From assembly GCA_022702705.1 (NCBI GenBank), contig JAKZJZ010000082.1:1-64000 (forward strand): a DNA stretch of 64,000 nucleotides, given 5' to 3'. The notes below the pieces were generated by a model, which saw only the letters and a list, made by a program, of their open reading frames with translations, was not told where the DNA came from and did not search any database. Source of the stretch: Papilionanthe hookeriana x Papilionanthe teres. Lineage: Eukaryota > Streptophyta > Magnoliopsida > Asparagales > Orchidaceae. The translations under genes were made by a program, and so were the position numbers. Shown piece after piece: positions 36,331-47,800 of the stretch; positions within the stretch are counted from its first letter, which is position 1; each line of letters starts with the position of its first letter.

Positions 36331-38076
36331 GTATACTGAAACTTCCAGGATCCTTAAGCTTTTCAAGTAATTTCTTTTGAATTATTGCACTGCATTCTTC
36401 ACTTAATGCAACAGTTTCAAAAGCTTCAAATTTTCATGTTTTTCTTAAAATATCCTTAATAAATTTTGCGTAGGTTGGCATTTGTTCCAAAGCTTCAGCA
36501 AAAGGTATGTTAATAGTAAGTTTCTTAAAAATTTCAAAGAACATAGAAAATTGATGATCTTATTTCTATTGTTTAAGTCTTTGAGGAAAATGTGGTGGTG
36601 GTTTTTCAACTTCCACATTAACGGGTATAACGATCCCAATCTTGGCTAGGAGAGAGGTTCTTTAGGTTTTCGATCTCTTCGACCTCAATCTCTTTTTTAA
36701 TTTCATTCTGCAATCTTTCTTTTAATTCCCTTCCACTTCTAAGTTGCACAGCTTTAACTTGTTCATGTTCTTTTCCAGTTTTCTTTGGATTAATTTCAAC
36801 ATTACTAGGAAGTGTTCCTACGAGTCTGTTATTAATTAAAGTAGCAATTTGCCCCCATTTGATTTTCAATATTACGAATAACGAGTATTTTAATTTTGTA
36901 ATTGATTATTCATTTGCATAATTAATTCTTACATTGATAACTTTTTATGTTGATTATTAAATCCAGGAGATTTATAATTTGAATTAACTTGATTATTCCG
37001 ATTTCCGGTGGGATGAGATTGATTATTACCCCATTGTTGTTGTGAATTATTCGAGTTAAAATTAGGATGATTTTTCTACCCGGGATTACGATAATTTGAA
37101 TAAGGACTATTTTTGCTTGCAATAGCTTGTAAAGTTTCAATAGTTTGAGAATCTTCAATATTAGCGAGTTATTATGCGAAATATTAATTGCAAAATTATC
37201 TAATTTCTTAGACATTGCCGTAACTTGTGAAGCTAAGATAGAAAAGGCTTCATTATCGTGAATACTAGCCATCTTTTAGGATTAATCCTTTCGGAAGGCC
37301 ATTGAAATTTGTTATTAGCCATTACTTCGATTAAAGTGTAAGCTTTTTCAAATGATTTAGACATTAAAGAACCTCCAGGCAGCGGCATCGATAATTGATT
37401 TTAAAGATCCAATTAATCCATTATAAAATGTTTGAATAATCAACCAATCGGGTAAAGCATGATGAGGACATTTTCTTAATAGTTCTTTAAATCTTTCCCA
37501 AGTTTCATATATTATCTCCCGTCAGATTGGTTAAACGAAGTAATATCATTTCTTAATTTAGCGAGTTTTAGAAGGAGGACAATATTAAGCAAGGAATTTT
37601 TGTGCTTATTTCGGCCCATGTTTTAATAGAACCAGTCGCTAATGAGTTTAACCACATCTTTGCTTTAGCTCTTAAAGAGAAAGGAAAGAGTCTAAGTCTA
37701 ATAGCATCATAAGAAACATTGTTATATTTAAAGGTAGCACAAAGTTCTAAAAAACTAACAAGATGTAAATTTGGATCCTCATTTGGTGATCCACCAAATT
37801 GATTGTTTTGCATTATTTGAAAAATAGACGGTTTAAGTTCAAAAGAATTAGCATCTACGAGTAGGTATTTGAACACTACTATGAAGTTCATCAGATTGTA
37901 GGGTTAGCATAATCCCTTAATGGTTTATAAACATTTTGATCATTAAGTTCGATTGGATTTTGTAAAGTAGCCATTTCTTGAAATTTTTGAATTTGTTTTC
38001 CCTTTTTAATTTTTCTAATTGTTCTTTCTAATTCAGAATCTAAAGGTATTAATCCTTCAGAACCAAATCTTCGCAT
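36331..38076 (-). pseudogene. gag: Athila-R gag (broken)
   Basis: Start MRRFGSEG at 38076. The core FGGSPNEDPNLHLVSFLELC and RLRLFPFSLRAKAKMWLNSL lies in the open frame 37568-37891, and is longer than in Athila-F. The Asn/Gln-rich region is at about 36920-37060. The C-terminal charged part, with LRSGRELKERLQNEIKKEIE, lies in 36618-36869. Frameshifts occur near 37890, 37560 and 37200. No zinc knuckle is visible. The boundary with protease is approximate. Confidence 0.85.
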
Positions 38077-38168
38077 AAAACAAGGAATAAAATATATATC
38101 TTTTTTTTATAATAATTTATTTATTATTATTTTTTTATAAGAAAATTTATACTATTCTATTTCTTTCT

Positions 38169-38186
38169 TCCCCGGCAACGGCGCCA
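38169..38186 (-). other. Primer binding site of Athila-R, tRNA-Asp
   Basis: On the minus strand it reads TGGCGCCGTTGCCGGGGA, identical to Athila-F, six bases from the LTR end. Confidence 0.93.
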
Positions 38187-38192
38187 AAAACT

Positions 38193-39935
38193 TGACCCGA
38201 CCCGCAATAATGCAATAATATTCACTTCCAAAAGATAGCCAAAAACTTGACTCAATTTATAAATAGCAGTTAGTGTATAAAATTAATATGATGTAAATTT
38301 AGAAAATATTTTTACACACTAGAGGTACTACGCAAGTATACGTATTGTTTCAAGTAATATAGGGCTTTGAAACAAAGACCCCAGTATCGATCCCACGGGA
38401 AAGAATTATAGTGATAAATTTTCTAAATAAAAAAAAATTTTTATCTTTTAATTTAATTATAAATTACTATTAATTTACTATATTCGAATAAAGAAAACAA
38501 TAATAAGAAAATGATTTATGAAAACTATATAAAATAAACAACTTTCTTTCCTTCAATTAATCTATGATTTTTAAGATAATTTAGTATTCGTTGAAGAAGT
38601 TGATTTATGGTATTGTCCCAAATAGAAGCATTTCTATTCTTTACCCTTTTATCCAGGCGCAAAGAACATTGGCTAATTTACGGATCAGGTGCGGATGTAT
38701 TGTTAGTAGAATGGGTTAATCTGAGCTCACACTTCTAGATGTCCGAGGGTGGATATGGTCAGCCTCTACTAGTGACCCCTTCCTAATCTATAAATCAAAT
38801 TATAAGAATTTAGTACGTCACTCTAAAAACTTATCAATTCTACGCCCTTTAAATCTTATCTTCCTATTTATTTGCACTTCACCTTGAATAGCCCGCACAT
38901 GGCCTTCGACTACCCAAGGATTCATGTGACATTTACAAGTTAAGAGTTCTTCTCCTTCGAGCTCTCAAAACTCTTCAACGGGTTTTAACGATTTAAATGG
39001 CCAATTTAATAAGTAAAGTAAGATTAGGTATTAATGTCATCACGATGTTTTGAAAATATTTTGAATTTCAATTCTCCATCGAATCTTTATATTATCTTAT
39101 CTATCTCTTCATAATTGAAGGAAGAAAGTAAACTAACTACTCAGAACACATTGAAAATAAATAGTAAAACATGATAAATAAACTTTGAATCAAATTTAAA
39201 AATACTTATCTCAAATTTTTCTTCTACAGATCTTCTGATTCCTACTGACTCCACAGTGTAATGAACTCCAGATGCAACAACTTGAAAATAAACTCACTAA
39301 ACTAAATAAAAGTGGCCCTAAATTTCTCTCTCTATTCCTCTCTCTAAGGATGAGAGATCCTAAGTGGATAAGAGAAAGGGTTACAATGGGAGGGGCACGT
39401 TTTACGAAGAAATGGACCCATATTTATAGGCTGCACAGAGGTTGCCTTGAGGCACCTCTTCAAAACATGTCCACATTCGATGAATCTTCTAGAAGGTCGG
39501 TCACGGCGCCTGACGCCGGACACCGCCTTCGGTTCTTCGCACCTCTTCACTTTGGCCCGCACCTCTTCGCGTTTAAAACCGTTTTGGAGCGTCCAAATGC
39601 AATTTATCACATGTTCTATTATCAAGGAACAGCTGCGAGTCTTCCAGAATGTCCGATAACCGCTCACTCTGTCAAAATAACCGATCGAACATTGTCGAAA
39701 ACTTGACGGTTTTGTATCGAGTACGGCGCTTAGGCACCGACTTCGGCACTGGCGCCGAGGCCATATTTTTATACTTTTTGTATTTTGCTCCATTTTTGCT
39801 CCTTTTTCTCCTTTTTCTTTTTTAGACCTTTTACATCACCTACATCCAAAAACACAAAAATACCTTTCATTAAAGCATAATATCCTTAGAAATTAAGAAT
39901 TAAGACATAAAGAAATAGGTATTTTTTATAGATCA
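38193..39935 (-). repeat. Athila-R 5' LTR
   Basis: It starts TGATCTATA at 39935 (minus strand) and ends GGGTCA at 38193. GGCGCC remnants lie at about 39503-39523 and 39723-39763, with the TATA box at 39421-39430. Length is about 1.74 kb. Confidence 0.9.
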
Positions 39936-41180
39936 TTAGCCCATCAAATCAAGAAAAGAACTTTGTCTTATGCATTAATAAACATTACATTATACAGAAG
40001 GTCTTTTGACCAGATGTGGCTAAGGTACCTGAGCCGGTCCGAGGCTCGTGAAATTGTTAAAGAGGTGCATTCAAGACTTTGTGGCTCTCATCGATTAGGT
40101 ACGAAGATGAAAATGAAGATTAAAAGACTAGGGTACTACCGGCCCTCAATGATGGCCAAGCTGCATGGAGATTGCTAAGAGTTGTCACCGAGTGCCAAGT
40201 GCATGGATTGGTTCTACATCAACCTCCAAATGTGCTATATCCGACAATTGCGTCGTGGCCATTTGAATGTTGGGGCCACGGATATTGTGGGTCCGATAGA
40301 ACCGCCTTCTTCGAGAGGACATCGCTTCATTCTTGCAGCTACAGACTACTTTTCCAAGTGGACAGAAGCAGTACCGCTCAGAGAAGTGAAGGCACATCAC
40401 GTGCTACAGTTCTTTCAAAATCAGGTCGTCCACCGCTTCGGGGAACCGCACAATCATTTCAGATAATGGGTCTGCGTTCAGAAGTACGAAGATCAACAGT
40501 TTTGCCAAAAGACACGGGATCGATTGGTGCTATTCAATGATCTATTACCTGAGAGCAAATGGCTTGGCCGAGGCTTTTAATAAAACTATCGTCCAAATCT
40601 TAAAGAAAACCTTGGACGACAACAAAAGGAATTGTCACGAGAAGTTGTTAGAAGCCTTATGGGCCTACAGAACGACTTTCAGGAGTCCTACTCAGTCTCC
40701 GCCCTACGCTTTAGTGTATGGGTCCGAGGCAGTTCTACCCTTGGAAGTTCGGCTCCCATCACTCGGAATTGCGAGTTGCGGAGAAGACTACTACGAGAAG
40801 AAAATGCCAAATTACGAGCTGGAAGAATTGGAAAACTTGGAAGGAAAGCAACTTGCGGCGCAACGAGAATCTAGAGCTGTATCGAGCTAAGTTGATCCGA
40901 GCCCACGACAAGCCGGGTCCGCGAGGACGTTCAGAAGTCGGTGACTTGGTCCCAGTTCTCGATGAACTATTCTTGCACACCGCAAGATAGGAGGTAAATT
41001 TGAACCAACTTGGGAGGGGTCGTTCGTGGTCGAGACGGTCTACTCGCTGAGGTTCTTACCGGCTTGTGAATTGTTGTGGGGAAAGATTTATGCTTCCAAT
41101 CGATGGACGATATTTGAAGAAGTATACGCAACTCGATGTTTCAAAGAATGAAATTTCATTCCTAGAAGCACGGGTAGAGT
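39936..41180 (+). pseudogene. Tat-B pol, second part: integrase (broken)
   Basis: Continuation of Tat-B pol after Athila-R; the first bases repeat the target duplication. Zinc-binding part at about 39963-40200 (EVHSRLCGSH, then a damaged CxxC region). Catalytic core: first Asp in TDIVGP (40281-40283), second Asp in SDNGS (40463-40465), Glu in GLAEAF (40570-40572), which keeps the D-x35-E spacing. A C-terminal region follows at about 40880-41150 (AKLIRAHDKPGPR, SYRLVN) with a damaged GPF-type motif. Frameshifts occur near 40170, 40440, 40510, 40880 and 40990. It inserts element DNA into the host chromosome. Confidence 0.9.
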
Positions 41181-41452
41181 GATCATATATAGCTGAGTCA
41201 GAACCCAAAAGAAAATGAATGATAAAAATCATAAATAAAAAATGTGTGTTAAAGAAAAACATATGCAATTGAAGTAATAATAAAATTTTGACTTTTCCTT
41301 TCGAGAAGCTCACTCCGATCTTTTCTTATCTTCTCTTACTCTTATAAAATTTGAAATAATTAAATAAGAATTTTTCATTAATAAGTAACTTTTCTTATTG
41401 TTCTCGTCCCGAGTATAGCCCACGATCGTTTCCTTATTTTCTTTTCGGGGAA
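41181..41452 (+). other. Tat-B spacer between integrase and AlkB-like ORF, possible intron end
   Basis: AT-rich and non-coding. It ends with a pyrimidine-rich run (TTTCCTTATTTTCTTTTCGG) just before the ORF. The Tat-D copy has TTTTCGCAG at the same place, a good 3' splice site; here CAG reads CGG. Confidence 0.45.
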
Positions 41453-42801
41453 ATATCGAACGAGTGGCCGTTCTCTGAACTTTAAGGATGGCGTAAGTCT
41501 TGCACTTGAACAAAGAAGAGCTGATAGCGGATGCTCCGATAGAGGTTGGCTCGGACCTTGCACGAGTCGGAGTTGGAATATGAGGAAGCTGCAGGCTGCT
41601 GTGGATCCCGAGCGGTTCCATGGGAAGACGGTGATGAGGCTCGACAAGAAGGCTCCCAAGCCGCAAACAAGAAGAGGAAGATCGATATGATCGAGGAAAA
41701 CAAGATGAAATCGAGTGATAACGTCCGCGGGAGGAAAGCTTGTCGATGCTTGCTCCTACCGAGATTCATGGGGAGAGGAGAGCCACCACGACCCCAACTC
41801 GGAGAAGAAACAAGAATCGTCATATCGCCAAGATGCTTGAAGAAATTAACGAAGAGCGAGAATAAGGAAGAAACCCCGACGGCCGTAGCGGTTACCCCAA
41901 GGAGGCCGGTCCTCGGGAGCACCATAGCGGAGGTTGTTCCGGAGAAGGTTACTACGGAGCCTACAAGCGAGATAGTAACGATCCCGGGGAGAGCGTGACG
42001 GTGTGGAGCCATATATCCCGAGTACGTCACTAGACCCCGACAGCTGCAGATAATTTCAGAGCAAGAATTGGAGATGATCCAGAGGGTGCGGAAGCAGAAT
42101 TTTGAATACTTTCAGAGAATCAGAGGCAGATATGTCAACATCCTGGAAGGACTAGAGTTACATGCGATGTTTTCTCTCATTACGAGCAGAGTGAGATTAT
42201 AGACTACGTCGATGAGTCGAAGAAACAAGGTCGTGCGAGTATGATTACGTAGCGGGACCTACTCCGAAGCTAAAGAAATGGAAAAGAGGTGAGGGGAGGA
42301 TTACGGCTGTTACAACTTCAGCGATGACAGGAAAGGAAATCCGTCAGGGATACTCTGCTACGATGAAGTGGATCCAATGCCAGTTTTAATTAAGAAAATG
42401 ATAAAAAGGTTGGTGGCTTGGCGAGTTCTACCCTACGATGGCATACGAACAATGTGTATTATCAACATCTATGCGGATGGAGATTGCATTCCACCTCGCA
42501 CGGATCATCATGATTTTGTAAGGCCCTTTTGTACCGTTTCCTTCATCGACCAATGCAACTTTATGTTCGGGACGGAACTCGGATAGTTGGCCCCGAGGAA
42601 TTCCGAGGGCCGGTGGAGATACCTCTGGGTAGGCTCGTCCTCGTACTACGAGGAAATGGTGCGGATGTAGTAAAACACCGCATACTGGGAGTTCCCTACG
42701 AGCGAGTCTCCATCACCCCCAAAAGGATGGATGAGTGTAAGATTCCGGTCTACTTCCAGCCAGATCCAAAACTAGAGAATTTGCAGCCATACGAGCTGTA
42801 G
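41453..42801 (+). pseudogene. Tat-B AlkB-like Fe(II)/2OG dioxygenase ORF (ALKBH9/10-like, broken)
   Basis: Extra ORF between integrase and 3' UTR. The C-terminal part is an AlkB-family domain close to plant ALKBH9/ALKBH10 RNA m6A demethylases: VNILEGLELH near 42140, then in the open frame 42368-42586 DPMPVLIKKMIKRLVAWRVL, NIYADGDCIPPRTDHHDF and RPFCTVSF. The frame 42529-42801 has EEFRGPVEIPL, NGADVVKHR, RVSIT and the end FQPDPKLENLQPYEL. The 2OG-binding NxY is at 42464-42472, Asp of HxD at 42503-42505, the distal His at 42676-42678 and the 2OG Arg at 42703-42705. The first iron His is replaced by Arg (42497-42499). The N-terminal half (41546-41998) has YEEA, a basic KKRK and many charged residues, with no known domain. 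The start codon expected at 41453 reads ATA, and frameshifts occur near 41480, 42000, 42170 and 42575. Probably no activity in this copy. Confidence 0.85.
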
Positions 42802-43589
42802 GCTACATAGTAGTAGCACACCTCTAAAAAACACTTACGTGGGATTCTCCTCCGGAAATTGGCTTAGAAGGTGATGTTATTACCTATGTAGTTTACTTTT
42901 CAGACATGGATGAATCAAGCAGACAGTTTTGTCAAAGTACACGGAGATATCAATGCAGTTTGTGTTCAGATATATGTGAACTTTCGTAAAAATTTGTTTT
43001 CAAAAAGATGTCATCAGAAATGTTTTGATGGAATCACCTGATGTATCTTCGACATTTTAATGGAAATGAACTTTGTGTTTTGCCTTCAGTTTGGTGCAAT
43101 TGACTACAAACGCCACCAGATCTGAGTTTAACTCGGCTTAAAAGAAAGTTGGACGAAGAACGATTTGAATGAAATAATAACAACGAGAATAAAATTTGAA
43201 TTCAAAGTACGAATAATACACAAACCAAAACTCAAAACGGATCAACTTAAATTTTTTTTTTGTTTTGAACCAAGTAAATCAATTTCGATTCACTAAAAGC
43301 AATGAATAATAAAAATGAGGCTCCGAATCCGATATCCCCGACCCTGCGGTCGTTCTCGAGATCTTTTCGATTCTCTGCGATTTTTCCCCTCTTTTGAGAA
43401 GGTCGCTGAGTCTATTGACACAGAACCACGAGATTCTCAATTTGGTTCTGATGGCGTGGATTCACTTTCTTCGCTAAACTTTCAACCTTTGATGAAATCC
43501 TTCGGGACGTGAAACACTTTCATGTCCCATTCCAATCTTCTACTGCGCTTCCAACCATTGAAATCTTCATGAATCAATCGTCAACCTTT
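42802..43589 (+). other. Tat-B 3' UTR, first part
   Basis: No gene. The first 120 bases align with the region after the Tat-D AlkB ORF (shared GAAGGTGATGTTATT), but no reading frame is kept, so it is untranslated. The rest is AT-rich. Confidence 0.6.
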
Positions 43590-44520
43590 CGAGACTGGTA
43601 CCTAAATTCCAGCTCTCTCCTTTCGAGGTCGGCACCTAAATTCCGACTCTCTTTTCGAGATCGATACCTAAATTTCGATTCTTTTTCGAGACTGGTACCT
43701 AAATTCCACCTCTCTCCTTTCGAGGTCGGTACCTAAATTCTTTCTAGATCGATACCTAAATTTTGATTCTCTTCCGAGGCTGGTACCTAAATTCCAGTTC
43801 TCTCCATTCGAGTCGGTACCTAAATTCCGACTCTCTTTATGAGATTAATACCTAAATTTCAATTCTCACTCTTTCGAGATCGGTACCTAAATTCGATTCT
43901 CATCCTTTGTGAGGTCGGTACCTAAATTCCTACTCTCTTTTTTTAGATTGATACCTAAATTTCAATTCTCACTCTTTTGAGATCAGTACCTAAATTCTGA
44001 TTCTCATCCTTTGTGAGGTCGGTACCTAAATTCCAACTCTCCTTTATCGATTGATACCTAAATTTCAATTCTCACTCTTGCGAGATCAGTACCTAAATTC
44101 TGATTCTCATCCTTTGTGAGATCGGTACCTAAATTTCGACTCTCTTTTTGAGATTGATACCTAAATTTCAATTCTCACTCTTGCGAGATCAGTACCTAAA
44201 TTCTGATTCTCATCCTTTGTGAGGTCGGTACCTAACTTCCGACTCTCTTTTTGAGAATGATACTTAAATTTCAATTCTCATCCCCTTCGAGATCAGTACC
44301 TAAATTTTGATTCTCATCTTTTGTGAGGTCGGTACCTAAATTCCGATTCTCTCTCCGAGGTCGGTACTTAAATTCCGGTCCTCATTCCTTTCGATCGAGT
44401 ACCTAAATTCGATCTTCTTTCCGAGGTTGTAGCACTAAATTTCAACTCTCTTCGTCGAGACTAGAGCTAAATTCTAGTTCTCCTTGACTTACGAGGTTAG
44501 AACCTAGGTTCCGATTCTCA
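43590..44520 (+). repeat. Tat-B 3' UTR tandem array, units of about 35-40 bp
   Basis: More than 20 degenerate units built around GGTACCTAAATTCCGA followed by a CTCT-rich part and GAGGTCG or GAGATC. From about 43850 to 44330 the units fall into a higher-order triplet (GAGATC-, GAGGTCG- and AGATTG-type units in turn). It does not resemble the array at the same place in Tat-D. Variable tandem arrays in the 3' UTR are known for Tat elements. Confidence 0.88.
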
Positions 44521-44842
44521 TTCCAAATTACCGAATCTTAACGAGGTCCACCTTGAAATCGATCTTAAACCAAACTTTAACTAAAATTGAAGCTCAAATC
44601 AATTTGGAACTCAAACTCAAAATTGAAACGAATCTAAAATCTAATCACTCCAAGTCTTGTGATTTGGAATTCACCTCCTTCTTCCCCAGCGAGAGTTCAG
44701 GGATCTTCAGTCTTAGAGATGCCGACACTCCCCGGCGAATTTTTCTACTCGTTCTAAGTGTGTCACTTAGACTTCGTGTTGGTTTTGTTGATCTCTTCGG
44801 TCAACACCAATACGCGCGGTGTGCTCCGTCAGCACACCACAC
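44521..44842 (+). other. Tat-B conserved segment before the polypurine tract
   Basis: About 200 bases (44670-44842), including CAACACCAATACGCGCGGTGT, match 59266-59460 of Tat-D inverted, while the arrays next to them differ. No gene. Confidence 0.6.
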
Positions 44843-44858
44843 CTATTGGGGGTCCATT
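44843..44858 (+). other. Polypurine-tract position of Tat-B
   Basis: CTATTGGGGGTCCATT immediately precedes the 3' LTR start TGTTGAC. The G5 core is the likely plus-strand primer, though the segment is short and interrupted. Confidence 0.5.
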
Positions 44859-47800
44859 TGTTGACTTCATTTTTATTGAGGTCTTTTCTTCTCTCCTTAG
44901 TTCTTAGGATCTAGTCATAAGGTTTCTCCTTGACTATCCTAGAGGACTAGAATTGGGACCCACCCTTTAGCAATTCAGCTACTTCTTGACTCCTCTTAGG
45001 ATCACACTTGGATGGTTGCAAACCTTTAAATCAGCTTAGAAGGTTAAGACCACCATATGGAGAACCAATAGTGAGCTCCTATAAGGTTGTTCAAGCCATA
45101 GGACTATCCTGGGTGGCCTGGTCTGGTGAGGTCACGGCTTACACACATCGCACTCTCACATACACCATCCTTACCCAATTCCTCCCCCTGGTTCATTGGA
45201 GCACTCATGTGGCTAAGTCCAAACCCCTAGCATTTTGGCTAAGAGGGTTGGGAACAACCCATGAGATGTTCAGGGTGGACATTTCTTGGTCCATGGCTTA
45301 CTTTAAGCTTCATCATGATCAAAATTCAACTTTTGCCAAAATGCCTGATTTTGACATTGGGTCCTTGAAACCTACCTAAAATTACCTAATTGCCCCAAAT
45401 TTTCCAAAAACTTCCAAAAATTTACCAAAATTCCCAAAAATTCTAAAGATCATTTTGAAACAACCCCCACCTTTTAAATTCACCAAAATACCCCAATACT
45501 CTCCAAATAACCTCTTGATACCACTAAAATACCCTTTTGGCACAAATTTCCAAAAAATTCCAAAAATTCCCATAAAATTCCAAAAAATCCCAAATATTCG
45601 AAATTTCATTTTGTTCGACTACACCATAGCCTAATTTTGCCAAAATAATCCACTTTTATCAATATCCACTAAATTGACCATTTTTAACCTAAATGGACCC
45701 GATGTCGCACCAAACCAACCCATTTCACCTCAATTTTGCCCAATTTCAATTCTAAAGTTTAATTCAACATCATTAATATCAATCTAAACAAAATACAAGC
45801 CCAATTTGATTCATATTTGAGTTCGATTCCATTTGAAATCCAAAATCCCCCATTTTAGCCTAAAGTGAATCCATGCCCTAAACCTACCAAATTGATTACC
45901 CAAACCCTACAAATTTCTTCCCAATTTATGTTGGGAACTTTTCAATACATTCCCTAAACCATTTAAAATTTTCAATTGGGTCTAAACCCCACCTTAACCC
46001 AACTTGGACCCAAGTTGATTCAACCTTGCCTAAATTAACCAAAATACCAAAATCCACCAAATTGACCTTCCAATTGAACTCAAACCCATTCCATGTCTTC
46101 ATGAAAGTTTTTCATGGTAATCATTTCTATAATGTTGGACAAGACACTTGGACCTAAATCAAAGCCAAACCCAAGTTAGCCTAACCCAAACCCAAGTGAG
46201 CCAATTTGAACCTATGGCCTAGTCAGGCCAAATTGAACCGAGGGTGGCTAAACCAACCTTTCCACTGGCCACCAAGTGAACCACAGGATCCACCTAGCCC
46301 AAGCTAAGTGAGCCATGGACCGAGGGTTCACCATTTTAAGGGATCTCTTCCCTTAAGTGGATAAATCCTCTTTTGCCTTACCCCAAAACCTCCCATGACT
46401 GCTAATCACCATTAAACCTCTCCATGACTCACCTGACCTCAGAGGCCAGCTCCCCTGTCCTTGCCGGCTGGCCTAGCTGCTGGAGGGGGTCAAAATCAAG
46501 AGCCACCACCCACCTAAACTCACCCAAACTCCACCAAATGGCCACCTCAGCCAAATTGAACATTGGAGCCTCTCTGCCCTCCACCTAAGCAACTGAATCC
46601 ACCCTTGATAGAGCCACTAGCTCGGCCCGATGGCCCTAGACATTTGAGCACCACCTCTCGGCCATGAGAGAGGTGTTGAAACTTTTCTCGACGAAGCCCT
46701 CCAAATTATTCCTAGAGCTCCTCCTAGCGAGAGAAGCTCATCCCCACTCGTTCTCCTCACTGAATCACCTTAGGCGAGCCCGATTTCTCGAGTGAAAATC
46801 GAGCCGGAAACGGGACACTCTCCGAAACTTCACCAAATCAAAATTAACTCTTCCCACACCTTCACCGGAGGTAAAGGAGAAGTTCCCAGGTGAAAGCCCC
46901 CTCTCCGGGCCACCCGGGTTGTTCCGGCCCTCCAGGCTTTGTGATCGGGCCTGGTGGAAGTCAAGCCTAGGCAATTCACCACAGCTCCAGGCTTCATCCC
47001 TAGCTTCCTTGGACTCCAACGAACGTGCCGAGCCTCTCTGATAGAAGCTTCACTTCTCAGAGCCAAGGTATTGGCCTCTTCTTCTTCCGAAGCTTCCGGC
47101 GATTCTTCATTTCATTCGAGTCGATTTCGATGCATGTTAGCCGTATGGATGTGTTCGTCTCTTGAAGACAATTTCATAGAGCATAAGAACGCTTAATTTG
47201 GTTAAGTATCGAGCGAGATCCTAGGGTTAGAAGGTGGACGACTCATGGGACGCACCAGTCGTAGATGATGACCAGGGACCGTCGGATGGTTCGTGTATCG
47301 GGTGAACGACTAGGATCGCGCCGGACGAATCAACTGGACATGAACTGCGGGCCGCGTGGCTGCTGAGTCAGATGGCGGCGCCGAATCAGGGAGCAACCTG
47401 TGGAGTTCGATCTGCCGTAGGTTGAGTTGGCGGCGACGTGGATGAGTAGGAAAATTCGATTTTTCTTATTTATTTAAATACCAAAAACTTCAAAAATTGA
47501 TATCTATGCATAGAAAAATCATAAAAATAAAAGAAAAATACCCTCTTACTCGAGTGAACGAGAGGAGAATAATGTGGAAAAGGAATTGATCTATTTTGTT
47601 GAGTATTTTATTTTTAATTAATTTAATACTTGTTTTGAGTATTTTAATTCTCCATGCATGTATACATTTCACCATGGCATGAGACCATAGGGCCTTTGAA
47701 CCCTCGATCTTGGGAATATTCCTCGAATTTTTCAAGGTCGGAGGCCATCTCTATGGAAAGTTATGTATTTTTCAAGTTTATGTCACTGTTTTTGACATTT

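Larger units (their letters stand above)
28018..39935 (-). mobile_element. Athila-R: Athila-type LTR retrotransposon nested in Tat-B
   Basis: An inverted relative of Athila-F, 11,918 bp. From right to left: 5' LTR (38193-39935), PBS, gag, pol, accessory ORF, ORF3, polypurine tract, 3' LTR (28018-29769). It interrupts Tat-B pol between archaeal-type RNase H and integrase. It lacks about 1.2 kb of pol that Athila-F has (junction near 34771), so it could move only with proteins supplied by another copy. Confidence 0.94.

Noticed and set aside
41453..42801. AlkB-like ORF as a host gene interrupted by or lying between transposons
   Set aside because: The same ORF stands at the same place and orientation in Tat-B and Tat-D, between integrase and the 3' UTR, inside elements with defined LTR ends.
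43590..44520. CRISPR-like array of short repeats
   Set aside because: Units follow each other directly without unique spacers, vary strongly, and lie in a plant retrotransposon 3' UTR.
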